Shown here: positions 15,981 through 24,490 of the stretch, in pieces
Layout of the letters: the number at the start of each line of letters is the position of its first letter
Numbering within the stretch: the first letter of the stretch is position 1
Source: UBA2882 sp051877575
GTDB lineage: Bacteria; Bacillota; Clostridia; Lachnospirales; Lachnospiraceae
Direction of reading: 5' to 3'
Assembly (NCBI GenBank): GCA_051877575.1
Contig: JBJEJA010000010.1
Span: 66,680-130,679 of the forward strand
Length of the DNA: 64,000 nucleotides
Translations under genes and position numbers: made by a program
Notes under the pieces: model-generated
Databases searched by the model: none
Seen by the model: only the letters and a program-made list of their open reading frames with translations
Told to the model about the DNA's origin: nothing

Positions 15981-17600
15981 ATGAAAATGAGACGAGCATG
16001 TGCATGGGCGCTTATGTTTCTGATGGTATTTTCCCTGGTGATGGGAAGTGTCAGTCTGGAAGCAAGGGCAAATGGTCCGGGAACAACAATGAAGTTTAAC
16101 ATTACCAATAGTTCCGGCTTTGCAAACGGAAACATGGTATCCTACAAATTGTATAATGGATCCTCATGGGATGGTGGATGGACAACTGCTTCAAACGGAG
16201 GCAATGTTGATATTACTGGTGCTACCAAAATAAAATTGGTGGTGGAACCGGCCGATGCGAATGAGGTCAGCGTAACGGTAACGGAAATCAATGGTAATCT
16301 TAGCGGCTTTGATTCGGCCCAGCTCGCCAATACAACGGAAGGACAGGAATTTGATCTGGCAGCCGATACATCTTACGAATTAAATATTACATTTGCAAGT
16401 GGCGGTCCAACTCCCGGTCCCATTACCACTCCGGAAGATATTACAGTCAATGTATCTTATCCCAACAGCGGTGATTCCGCATGGATGGAAAATATTCAAA
16501 TCGATGGAACTAGAGTGCAGAACGGGACTGTCACGGTAGAGCGTGCGGACAGACATGAGATTGAGTTGCAGTGCGCTTTTGGATTTACCTTTGGAGCAAT
16601 CAGCATTAACGGAACGGTTATGCCTTTGAACGGAAGTGATCAGGTTGCCTATACGGTAGATGATGCGGCTGTGTACAACATTGTTATTTTGCTTGGAAAC
16701 GGAATACGTACCATTGCGTGGGATAATGAAGGCAGCCTTGGCAGTGATGCCAAAGTGGAAAACGGAAAGGTGCAGATTATCGCAGCATCCGGAATGACGG
16801 ATATGACAGAAGATCCTGCTCTGGGCGGATTGTATGCGATTATGCCGGGAACGGTTGTAACTATTAAGCTGATTCCCGATTATGGATATCAGTTGAAAGG
16901 TACATATCTAAACGGTATCACGGTGGCAGCCGGTGCAGAGGTCAGCAGCTTTACATTTACCATGCCCGATACCAATCTGCATTTGGAATCTATATTTGAG
17001 AAAACAGAAGACAAAATTGACTGCGCGGATAGTAAGCTGGTCTCCAAGGCAAGCATTGCAAACGGTGCAAATGCTGCTTCCAGCGGTAATTTAAGTCTGA
17101 CGGTAGAGGATAATGCCAATTACAATACAAATGCACTCAGTGCGGTAAGCGGAACGGGAGTATCCAAAGTGGCTTCCGTGGATATCACACTGGACAATAT
17201 TGTCGGAAAAGGCGACGGTACTTATTGGGAAAGCAATATTACCGAATTCCAGAAGGATATTACGGTTTCCCTGACTCTGGATGCCGGCGCGTTGGAAGCC
17301 GGACAGACATATAGTGTCGTCAGAGACCACAACGGAACACTGACCGAGCTTTCGGCTACTTATGATGCGGCAACGGGTACTTTGACATTCCCGTCTAATC
17401 AGTTTTCTACCTATACGATTGTAAAGAAAGACGGAACTGCCACAGGTAATGGCGCATCACAAAACGGTAGTGGAGCCAATGTAAAAGATAATGTGCCTAA
17501 GACAGGAAATGATCATCTGGCAGAGATGTGGTTTGCGTTGGCACTTGTCAGCGGAGCCGGTTTGTTGGCAGTCAACAGAAAAAAATGTGTAAAAGGTTAA
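15981..17600 (+). CDS. Cell-wall-anchored surface protein (VPKTG sorting signal)
   Basis: A 539-residue exported protein. The signal peptide spans residues 1 to about 31 (MKMRRACAWALMFLMVFSLVMG with likely cleavage after EARA). The mature part is rich in beta-type sequence with Ig-like or Listeria-Bacteroides-repeat-like stretches (for example YGYQLKGTYLNG and FTFTMPDTNLHLESIFEK). The C terminus is a sortase signal: VPKTGN, a hydrophobic segment and the positively charged tail NRKKCVKG. AGGAG precedes the ATG. The sortase gene starts inside its last codons, so this is most likely the dedicated substrate of that enzyme. The ligand is unknown. Confidence 0.85.
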   Translation: MKMRRACAWALMFLMVFSLVMGSVSLEARANGPGTTMKFNITNSSGFANGNMVSYKLYNGSSWDGGWTTASNGGNVDITGATKIKLVVEPADANEVSVTVTEINGNLSGFDSAQLANTTEGQEFDLAADTSYELNITFASGGPTPGPITTPEDITVNVSYPNSGDSAWMENIQIDGTRVQNGTVTVERADRHEIELQCAFGFTFGAISINGTVMPLNGSDQVAYTVDDAAVYNIVILLGNGIRTIAWDNEGSLGSDAKVENGKVQIIAASGMTDMTEDPALGGLYAIMPGTVVTIKLIPDYGYQLKGTYLNGITVAAGAEVSSFTFTMPDTNLHLESIFEKTEDKIDCADSKLVSKASIANGANAASSGNLSLTVEDNANYNTNALSAVSGTGVSKVASVDITLDNIVGKGDGTYWESNITEFQKDITVSLTLDAGALEAGQTYSVVRDHNGTLTELSATYDAATGTLTFPSNQFSTYTIVKKDGTATGNGASQNGSGANVKDNVPKTGNDHLAEMWFALALVSGAGLLAVNRKKCVKG

Positions 17601-18463
17601 AGAACATAAAAATAATAAAGAATATAAAGGACATAAAGAATATAAAGCGTATCTTGCTCCTGATATTTATCATAGCATTGGCAGGTTTGCTGGTATCTGT
17701 CTGTATCCGTTTCCGTGACAGAGCGGCTCTTAGCGCACAGCAGGAGGCGTTGGAAGCAGAAAAGAAAAACGGAGAGGAAAATGAAGTAGCCGGCAATAAC
17801 AGTGTATCCGGCGCTGATTTGGACGAACCGGTGATCCTGCCTGAGTATGCTGAAATGTATGAGGAAAATCATGATCTGATCGGATGGCTTTCCATCGAAG
17901 GGACGGTCATTGATTATCCGGTCATGCAGACACCGGAAGATGAGTGTTATTATCTGAAACGTGATTTTTATGGGAGGGATAATGAAAACGGATGTCTGAT
18001 CATGGATACGGATTCGGTTGTCGGGGTGGGAACCGCAGATGATCATTATCTGAATGGGACACCGCCGTCTACCAATCTGATTATTCACGGGCATACGATG
18101 AAATCCGGTGAGATGTTTGGAAATTTGCCGCTGTATCGGGATGAAGAATATGGAAAAGAACATCGGATTATCTGTTTTGATTCTTTGTATGAGCACCGGG
18201 AGTATGAGCTGATTGCTGTTTTCTATTCACAGGTATATTATCAGTCTCAGGATGTGTTTAAATATTATAAGTTCTTTCAGGCAGATACGCAGGAAGAATT
18301 TGATGAGTGGTATGACAATATCAGGGAATTATCCCTGTATGATACAGGCGTGACTGCATCATTCGGAGATGAATTCATCACGCTGTCCTGTTGCTCTTAT
18401 CATGTGGAGGATGGGAGATTCGTGGTGGTTGCCAGACGTAAGACTTCCAAAAAGCCGTTATGA
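17585..18463 (+). CDS. srtB: Class B sortase
   Basis: A membrane-anchored cysteine transpeptidase of 292 residues that attaches surface proteins to peptidoglycan. An N-terminal lysine/isoleucine-rich repeat (KNIK-type) precedes the membrane segment ILLLIFIIALAGLLVSVCI. The catalytic histidine is in LIIHGHTMKSGEMFGNL, the catalytic cysteine in ITLSCCSYHVEDGRFVVVARR, and the arginine in the last strand. IGWLSIEGTVIDYPVMQ is the class B N-terminal signature. The usual LSTC motif reads LSCC, with a second Cys before the catalytic one. The start ATG lies within the end of the surface-protein gene (16-base overlap). The 3' end overlaps the convergent PHP-HAD gene by 64 bases. Confidence 0.9.
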   Translation: MCKRLKNIKIIKNIKDIKNIKRILLLIFIIALAGLLVSVCIRFRDRAALSAQQEALEAEKKNGEENEVAGNNSVSGADLDEPVILPEYAEMYEENHDLIGWLSIEGTVIDYPVMQTPEDECYYLKRDFYGRDNENGCLIMDTDSVVGVGTADDHYLNGTPPSTNLIIHGHTMKSGEMFGNLPLYRDEEYGKEHRIICFDSLYEHREYELIAVFYSQVYYQSQDVFKYYKFFQADTQEEFDEWYDNIRELSLYDTGVTASFGDEFITLSCCSYHVEDGRFVVVARRKTSKKPL

Positions 18464-20085
18464 TTATTATCCGCTTCGGTGATATAATCGGCGGCTTTTT
18501 TTGTGTCTTCCGTGCCGTTGATCATACAGATGCCGGTTCCTGCGGATTCCAGCATGGAAATATCGTTTGCGGCATCTCCGGCCGCAACGGAATTGCGGAT
18601 ATCAATGCCGAGATAATCGCATAGGAAGCGGACCGCATTTCCCTTGGATGCGTCAGCCATACAGCATTCCAGATACACGGGGGAAGAGTAAAAGGTATGC
18701 AATGTCCCTTTTGCAATCTGATCCAGTGCCTTGCGGAAATCTTCCAATCTGCCGTCCTGCTGTAAACGGACCAGTATCAGTTTAAAGGGTTCTTCATCTA
18801 AAGCTCCGACGACATCATCGGTGATCACGGCGGGCATATGGATATGCTGGCGGTAATATGCCAGTTCCTCATTGTCAGCCGGAGAGACAATGGTATCGCC
18901 GTTATAGGTGTGTGCATGGACGCCACATTCTTTGGCTGTTTCCAGTACTTTCTCCACATAGTCATAGGGAACGCGCCGCTCTAAGACCGATTTTGCGTTT
19001 TCACAGTCATAGACCAGAGCACCGTTATAGGAAATAATATAGGTGCCGGGCAGAGAGAGTCCCAGACGGTCTCTCGTTTCCAAAATGCTGGCAAGGGGTC
19101 TGCCGCTGGAGAGCACAAACTTTCCGCCTTGTGCCGTAAAGTTTATAATGGCATCATAAATTTCCGGGGAAAGATTTTTTGCATCATCCAGCAGTGTGCC
19201 GTCCATATCGGAAAAAATAATCCGATTTTTGTATTTTCCGTTCTGACGTCTGTATTTTTTGATGTTATCCAAAATGTCATAGGGGATACACAGTTTCCCG
19301 TATCCCGTACCCAGATCCAGATTCGGCTTCGTCGTTCCGTGGAAATCCGAGCCGCCGGAGATCAACAGATCATATTTATCTGCCAGATGGCGCATCTGGC
19401 GTTCTTCTGCGGAATTATAGGTGGAATAAACGGCTTCGATACCTACAAGCCCCACGGCTTTTAAGTCTGCTACCAATTTATCCAGTCTTGCATCGCTGAA
19501 ATGATAGAGAACCGGATGAGCCAGTACCGGAACGCCGCCGGCGCGCAAGATCAGCTCCACTGCCTGCATGGGCGTCACCTTTTCTCTGGGAAGAAAGCAG
19601 GGGGCATGGTCGCCGATATAACGCTCAAAGGCTTCGGGCATGCTTTTGACATAGCCCTTTTCCCACATATACTTTGCATAATGGGCACGGGTTAAAACCG
19701 CACCGGGGAAACGGGCAGAAAGCTCCTCATACGTGACGGGAATACCGTGCTCGGTCAGTTTTTGGCACATCTTATGGTTACGAAGGTCTCTGGAATCCTG
19801 AAAATCCTTCAGATACTGTTTGAATTCCTTCCCGCTGTAGTCAATATAAAGCCCCAGGATGTGAATGTCTTTTCCCTCGTATTCCGTGGAAAATTCGATG
19901 GCAGGAATGACCTCAAGTCCTGTCCCTTTTGCAGCGGCAAGAGCTTCTTCGATCCCTTCCGTTGTGTCATGATCGCTTAAGGCAAAAGCGGAAAGCCCTT
20001 TTTTTAAAGCATATTCAACTAATTCCGTAGGCGTAAAGCTTCCGTCCGACTTGGTGGAATGTACGTGCAGGTCAACCCGTTTCAT
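18400..20085 (-). CDS. PHP-domain phosphoesterase fused to a Cof-type HAD phosphatase
   Basis: A 561-residue two-enzyme fusion. Residues 1 to about 280 are a PHP domain like YciV/TrpH (DLHVHSTKSDGSFTP, SDHDTTEG, EFSTEYEGKDIHILGLYID, AHPVLYHF, SGGSDFHG), with its metal-binding His and Asp residues intact. Residues about 285-545 are a Cof-type HAD phosphatase (IIFSDMDGTLLDDA, VLSSGRPLASI, DASKGNAVRFLCDYLGI, AAGDAANDISML). The PHP part may be a nucleotide phosphoesterase or short-RNA nuclease; the HAD part is probably a sugar or nucleotide phosphatase. The ATG at 20085 overlaps the ABC-F stop by one base (TGATG). The last 15 or so residues run into the sortase gene on the other strand. Confidence 0.9.
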   Translation of the reverse strand: MKRVDLHVHSTKSDGSFTPTELVEYALKKGLSAFALSDHDTTEGIEEALAAAKGTGLEVIPAIEFSTEYEGKDIHILGLYIDYSGKEFKQYLKDFQDSRDLRNHKMCQKLTEHGIPVTYEELSARFPGAVLTRAHYAKYMWEKGYVKSMPEAFERYIGDHAPCFLPREKVTPMQAVELILRAGGVPVLAHPVLYHFSDARLDKLVADLKAVGLVGIEAVYSTYNSAEERQMRHLADKYDLLISGGSDFHGTTKPNLDLGTGYGKLCIPYDILDNIKKYRRQNGKYKNRIIFSDMDGTLLDDAKNLSPEIYDAIINFTAQGGKFVLSSGRPLASILETRDRLGLSLPGTYIISYNGALVYDCENAKSVLERRVPYDYVEKVLETAKECGVHAHTYNGDTIVSPADNEELAYYRQHIHMPAVITDDVVGALDEEPFKLILVRLQQDGRLEDFRKALDQIAKGTLHTFYSSPVYLECCMADASKGNAVRFLCDYLGIDIRNSVAAGDAANDISMLESAGTGICMINGTEDTKKAADYITEADNNHNGFLEVLRLATTTNLPSST

Positions 20086-21722
20086 CAATTATTATCATCC
20101 TCTGTATCAGCAGTATAAACAGTACGTTTTCTTGCCATGGCATCACTTGCCAGATATTCGTCGTAGGTTGTGATCTTGTCGATCAATGTACCGTCCGGCA
20201 GAATTTCCATGATGCGGTTTGCGGTGGTCTGTACAAACTGATGGTCATGGCAGGCAAACAATACAACGCCGCCGAATTTAATCAGTCCGTTATTCAATGC
20301 GGTAATGGATTCCATATCCAGATGGTTGGTGGGCTCATCCAGTACCAGGCAGTTTGCGCCGCTGATCATCATTTTGGATAAGAGGCAGCGGACTTTCTCG
20401 CCACCGGAAAGGACTTTCACTTTTTTCACACCGTCTTCTCCGGCAAAGAGCATACGTCCCAGGAAGCCACGTACATAGGTAATGTCATCCACGGGAGAGT
20501 AGCCCATGAGCCAGTCGGCAATGGTTAAATCGTTATTGAATTCCTCTGTGGAATCCTTGGGGAAGTATGCCTGGGAAGTAGTGACACCCCATTTAAAGGA
20601 GCCTTCGTCCGGTTCCAGTTCACCCATAAGGATTTTGAAAAGCGTGGTTTTGGCCAATTCGTTGCCGCCTACAAAAGCGACCTTATCGTCGTGATTTAAA
20701 ATAAAGGATACGTGGTCTAAAACCTTTTCTCCGTTAATGGTCTTGGTAATATTTTCTACAGTCAATACTTCGTTACCGATCTCTCTGTCGGGGCGGAAGT
20801 CAATGTAGGGATATTTTCTGCTGGAAGGTTTGATTTCATCCAGTTCGATTTTTTCCAATGCTTTCTTACGGGAAGTCGCCTGTTTGGACTTGGAAGCGTT
20901 GGCAGAGAAGCGGGAAATAAATTCCTGCAGCTCCTTGATCTTTTCTTCCTTCTTTTTGTTGGCTTCTTTCATCTGTTTGATCAAAAGCTGGCTGGATTCA
21001 TACCAGAAATCGTAGTTGCCGGCATATAACTGGATTTTGCCGTAGTCGATGTCTGCAATATGGGTGCAGACCTTATTTAAGAAGTAACGGTCATGGGATA
21101 CGACGATAACCGTATTTTCAAAATCAATTAAGAAGTCTTCCAGCCATGCAATGGCATCCAGATCCAGGTGGTTGGTGGGCTCATCCAACAGCAGAATATC
21201 GGGATTGCCGAATAATGCTTTGGCAAGAAGCACCTTTACCTTCTGGCTGCCGTTTAAGTCGCTCATAGTGGAGTAGTGCAGTTCTGTTTCGATACCGAGA
21301 CCGTTTAACAGCATTGCGGCATTGGTCTCCGCATCCCAGCCGTCCATTTCGGCAAATTCCGCTTCCAGCTCGCTGGCGCGGATACCGTCTTCGTCGGTAA
21401 AGTCTTCCTTGGCATAGATCGCATCTTTTTCTTTCATGATTTCGTATAATCTGGCATTGCCCATGATGACCACATCCATGACCGGATAAGCATCATATTT
21501 GAAATGGTCCTGTTCCAATACGGAAAGGCGCTGTCCGGGAGTGATGATAATCTCGCCGTTGGTAGTCTCCAGACTGCCGGATAGTATTTTTAAGAAAGTG
21601 GATTTGCCGGCACCGTTGGCACCGATCAGTCCATAACAGTTTCCTTCTGTAAATTTGATATTGACTTCTTCAAATAAAGCCTTTTTTCCTACACGATAGG
21701 TTACATTACTTGCCTGTATCAT
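20085..21722 (-). CDS. ABC-F family ATPase
   Basis: A 545-residue soluble protein with two ABC cassettes and no membrane domain, the ABC-F layout of ribosome-associated factors. Cassette 1 has GANGAGKST at residues 34-42, a degenerate signature (SDLNGSQKVKVLLAKAL) and LLLDEPTNHLD. The linker is lysine/glutamate-rich (KEANKKKEEKIKELQEFI). Cassette 2 has GGNELAKTT at about residues 350-358, LSGGEKVRCLLSK and LVLDEPTNHLD. The second Walker A lacks the usual glycine before lysine (Ala instead). It resembles the YbiT/YkpA branch rather than a drug-resistance subgroup. It is followed directly by the PHP-HAD gene in a likely two-gene operon. Confidence 0.9.
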   Translation of the reverse strand: MIQASNVTYRVGKKALFEEVNIKFTEGNCYGLIGANGAGKSTFLKILSGSLETTNGEIIITPGQRLSVLEQDHFKYDAYPVMDVVIMGNARLYEIMKEKDAIYAKEDFTDEDGIRASELEAEFAEMDGWDAETNAAMLLNGLGIETELHYSTMSDLNGSQKVKVLLAKALFGNPDILLLDEPTNHLDLDAIAWLEDFLIDFENTVIVVSHDRYFLNKVCTHIADIDYGKIQLYAGNYDFWYESSQLLIKQMKEANKKKEEKIKELQEFISRFSANASKSKQATSRKKALEKIELDEIKPSSRKYPYIDFRPDREIGNEVLTVENITKTINGEKVLDHVSFILNHDDKVAFVGGNELAKTTLFKILMGELEPDEGSFKWGVTTSQAYFPKDSTEEFNNDLTIADWLMGYSPVDDITYVRGFLGRMLFAGEDGVKKVKVLSGGEKVRCLLSKMMISGANCLVLDEPTNHLDMESITALNNGLIKFGGVVLFACHDHQFVQTTANRIMEILPDGTLIDKITTYDEYLASDAMARKRTVYTADTEDDNN

Positions 21723-21771
21723 TGTAATACCTCTGTTTTCCTAGATTTTTCGGTTTATACGCATCATTTTT

Positions 21772-21799
21772 ATTATACATGAAAACGCTGAATTTTCAA
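21772..21799 (-). promoter_or_regulatory. Promoter of the ABC-F / PHP-HAD operon
   Basis: On the minus strand TTGAAA and TATAAT are separated by 16 bases, about 50 bases upstream of the ABC-F start. Both hexamers are near consensus. Confidence 0.65.
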
Positions 21800-21838
21800 G
21801 GAAAATAACTGCGATATGACAGGAACTGCCGGAGGTCC

Positions 21839-21884
21839 TAAAAAAACAGATATCACGGAAATCCACTTTCCTTTGATATCTGTT
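21839..21884 (-). terminator. Rho-independent terminator of the GGDEF gene
   Basis: On the minus strand a long stem (AACAGATATC near one end, GATATCTGTT at the other, with GGAAA/TTTCC inside) is followed by seven Ts. It lies 44 bases after the stop of the diguanylate cyclase gene. An outer inverted repeat (ACTGCCGGA with TCCGGCAGT, from about 21825 to 21907) brackets it. Confidence 0.8.
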
Positions 21885-21927
21885 ATTTATTAAGACGTTC
21901 CGGCAGTCTCTGTATTTTATGGTTTAT

Positions 21928-23037
21928 TTATGCAACTACCCGGTTTTTGCCTTCCTTTTTGCCTTTGTACAGATTGTCATCCGCAAGGGAAATCAGTTTG
22001 GTAACCGCAAGTCCCGGGATATATTCCGCAACGCCGAAAGTCATAGTAATGCGAAGGGAGATATTATCTGCTTTCGTAACGGAAGCGGCAATTTCTTTTC
22101 GAAGCTTTTCGGCAATGGGAATGGTGGCTTTTGCATTATCATGTATCAGGATCAAAATTTCTTCGCCGCCCCATCGGCAGACTCTGGCATCTTCCGGTAC
22201 ATGAGCAGTAATGATGTCTGCCACATTTACAAGAACTTCATCACCGAAATTATGTCCGTAAGTATCATTTACCTTTTTAAAATCATCAATATCGCCGATA
22301 ATTACCGAAAAAATCCGGCCTTTGGATCCGGCTGCTTCGATGGCGGCGGATAAATCCTTGTCCATGCTGCGGCGGTTTAAGAGTCCGGTTAACGGATCCT
22401 TGCTGGAAGCCGCTTTCAGCAACTCGTTTTGGGATTCAAGACGTATTTCGTTGCGTCTGATTTCAATCGTAAAAAGAATGGAGAAGAAAATCAGCATCAG
22501 GAATGCCACCAATGCATTCAGATTGTAGGCAAGGGTCAGATTTTTGTCATATTTTCTTTCTGTATAGATCGGATCGATATAACTGCAAAAGATTTTGGTC
22601 AGGACAAAAATGCACATGGTAATAAAGGCAAAAACAAAAGGTTTTGCCATACTGCGACCGAACTGCGGCAGAGAATATGCCAGATAAAAAGCCACCGGTA
22701 TCAATGCCAGCGTGTAAATCATATATCCCCATTCCCAGCCCGCAAGAAGAGATGAGAAAGTGGAGTGAAATAATATTTCACAAAAAGCACATAAATAAAT
22801 GGCATAGAATTTTCCTTTTGGGGGGAGAATTGTGCCGATGATCAAATAAAAAAGGATTGATAAAAAGTTATATACATATAAGATCGTATAGTTTAATGAA
22901 AAAAATCTGATTGTAATACAAACATGGACGAACGCAATGGAATAACAGAGAAAGCGGTATTTACTTACATCCGAAATTTCGCGCTTGCCGTTTAATATTT
23001 CTATCAGATGGCGAAACTGCCTTACCAAGACTTTCAT
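21928..23037 (-). CDS. Membrane-bound diguanylate cyclase (GGDEF)
   Basis: A 369-residue protein predicted to make cyclic di-GMP from two GTP. The first 195 or so residues contain about six hydrophobic segments (for example IRFFSLNYTILYVYNFLSILFYLIIGTIL and VFAFITMCIFVLTKIFCSYI), a membrane sensor of no recognised type. A helical linker (EIRRNEIRLESQNELLKAAS) leads to the GGDEF domain, KDPLTGLLNRRSMD, then IIGDIDDFKKVNDTYGHNFGDEVL. The active-site motif is GGEEI near residue 288, with the metal-binding Asp present, so it looks active. A degenerate GGDEF protein is encoded divergently 430 bases away. Confidence 0.88.
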   Translation of the reverse strand: MKVLVRQFRHLIEILNGKREISDVSKYRFLCYSIAFVHVCITIRFFSLNYTILYVYNFLSILFYLIIGTILPPKGKFYAIYLCAFCEILFHSTFSSLLAGWEWGYMIYTLALIPVAFYLAYSLPQFGRSMAKPFVFAFITMCIFVLTKIFCSYIDPIYTERKYDKNLTLAYNLNALVAFLMLIFFSILFTIEIRRNEIRLESQNELLKAASSKDPLTGLLNRRSMDKDLSAAIEAAGSKGRIFSVIIGDIDDFKKVNDTYGHNFGDEVLVNVADIITAHVPEDARVCRWGGEEILILIHDNAKATIPIAEKLRKEIAASVTKADNISLRITMTFGVAEYIPGLAVTKLISLADDNLYKGKKEGKNRVVA

Positions 23038-23074
23038 GAATACTCCTTAGTCAAAATACTCTGATATTCGTATA

Positions 23075-23266
23075 TTATACAGAAACATCTATATTGGAAC
23101 CTACGTTGGGATTAACGGACAATTCCATGGAGTGGTCAATCATTTTAACCAGATTAGCGCCGAGTTCCGAATTTAATTCCATTGTTTTATCTAACATTGC
23201 CACGCCTACACTGCTTTTCAGATTGGTTTGGGACATAGCTGATGATAAAGCTGCAATATCCATCAT
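23075..23266 (-). CDS. YjfB-family small protein (putative motility protein)
   Basis: A 63-residue soluble protein. The sequence DIAALSSAMSQTNLKSSVGVAMLDKTMELNSELGANLVKMI matches the small YjfB family, which is found in motile Firmicutes and sometimes annotated as a motility protein; its biochemical role is unknown. A strong AGGAGG precedes the ATG (23264-23266); a second ATG follows directly. It is isolated, between two GGDEF-type genes. No flagellar gene is in the window, so the motility link is family knowledge only. Confidence 0.75.
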   Translation of the reverse strand: MMDIAALSSAMSQTNLKSSVGVAMLDKTMELNSELGANLVKMIDHSMELSVNPNVGSNIDVSV

Positions 23267-23385
23267 GAATTTCCTCCTTTTGGACGTACTAAAGTACTAA
23301 CACTTTTGTTTATTTTATTATATCAGAGAGGAAAATTCAACTTTTTTATAAAAGTTTTTTATCGGGAAGGGAAGGCGGAAAGCGC

Positions 23386-23414
23386 TAGACAAAAGGTACA
23401 AAAAAAGCTATAAT
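23386..23414 (+). promoter_or_regulatory. Promoter of the degenerate GGDEF gene
   Basis: TAGACA and TATAAT separated by exactly 17 bases, about 57 bases before the ATG at 23471. Confidence 0.65.
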
Positions 23415-23470
23415 ATTTGTGACTTGTTGCTTGAAAAAAACGGAGCAATGAACAGAGAGAGGGATAGGAT

Positions 23471-24385
23471 ATGGCATTTGGGCTGATACCGTTAGAAAAA
23501 CGATTAAAGGACAATATCAGAAATTACAGTCTGGATCAGATTTTTGAAATCGGGCAGTTGTCCGAATTTTTGGAAAATATTAACAAAGTGACCGGCATCA
23601 GTCTTCTTTTGACGGACAGACACGGTGAGAAAGCGGCCAGCGCGGGAAATTTTGTGGGATTTAAGCCGGATACGGTAAATGCGCCCGGGAAAAAGATTCG
23701 TGTAGCCGGCAGGACTGTCGCACATTTATATACGAAAGAGGAAGAAATGCGGGACGGTGCAAAAGAGGCATTTGTTGACAGCTTTGTGGAACAGCTGACG
23801 AGACAGGCTGAGAAAGCATACGAATCCATTGAACTGTCCTTGTATGCGGATGACCTGGAGCAGAAACTGGAGAAGGAACAGTATCAGGTAAAACACGGAG
23901 AAAAAGAGGATGCCCTGACAGGAGTTCTCAACAGCACTTATTTTGATAATAAACTGAAGGTGGTTGATCGTTCCCAGATTGTGCCGGTGGCGGTGATCTG
24001 TGCCAATATCAATGACTGGAAATATGTCAACGATCATTTCGGAGATGAGGAAAGTGATCGTTTGATACAGGTGGTTGCCTCTTTTTTGAAATCGGAGGCG
24101 AAACCGGAATACATCATCGGCAGATGCGGAGGGGATTTCTTTAACGTACTCATTCCCATGACAGAAGACGGGGAAGCGGAAGAGTATTGCAGACGGGTAC
24201 AGCAGAAATGCCTTGACTTTGAGGATGCACATCTTGCTCCCAGTGTAGCCTGCGGATATGTGATCAAATATAATGTTGAGCAGAGTCTCTCTGAGTTGTT
24301 ATCCGATGCGGAATATGAGATGTTTAACAACAAATTTGAAATAAAAAATGCACCGGGATACAGAGAACGTCTGGAAAAGGCATAA
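23471..24385 (+). CDS. PocR-like sensor domain with a degenerate GGDEF domain
   Basis: A 304-residue soluble protein. Residues about 18-120 resemble the PocR ligand-binding domain (LSEFLENINKVTGISLLLTDRHGEKAASAG), which in relatives binds small organic ligands. A coiled segment (LYADDLEQKLEKEQYQVKHGEKE) joins it to a GGDEF fold starting DALTGVLNSTYFD. The active site is altered. The first metal Asp position reads NINDWK instead of DIDxFK, and the signature reads GGDFF (about residues 220-224) instead of GGDEF or GGEEF. It probably does not make c-di-GMP; it may bind GTP or serve as an interaction module. It has its own promoter upstream. Confidence 0.8.
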   Translation: MAFGLIPLEKRLKDNIRNYSLDQIFEIGQLSEFLENINKVTGISLLLTDRHGEKAASAGNFVGFKPDTVNAPGKKIRVAGRTVAHLYTKEEEMRDGAKEAFVDSFVEQLTRQAEKAYESIELSLYADDLEQKLEKEQYQVKHGEKEDALTGVLNSTYFDNKLKVVDRSQIVPVAVICANINDWKYVNDHFGDEESDRLIQVVASFLKSEAKPEYIIGRCGGDFFNVLIPMTEDGEAEEYCRRVQQKCLDFEDAHLAPSVACGYVIKYNVEQSLSELLSDAEYEMFNNKFEIKNAPGYRERLEKA

Positions 24386-24490
24386 AAAGAAGTGGTGTGG
24401 GGCTGTTGCATTTCAAAATGCGGCAGCCTTAATTTATGCATTGCGGGAAAAATACCGGGAAGCGGACTGAGCGGAAAAGGAGTAAAAGAA

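Noticed and set aside
21928..24385. Treating both GGDEF genes as active diguanylate cyclases
   Set aside because: Only the membrane protein has GGEEI and the metal Asp; the plus-strand protein has NINDWK and GGDFF.
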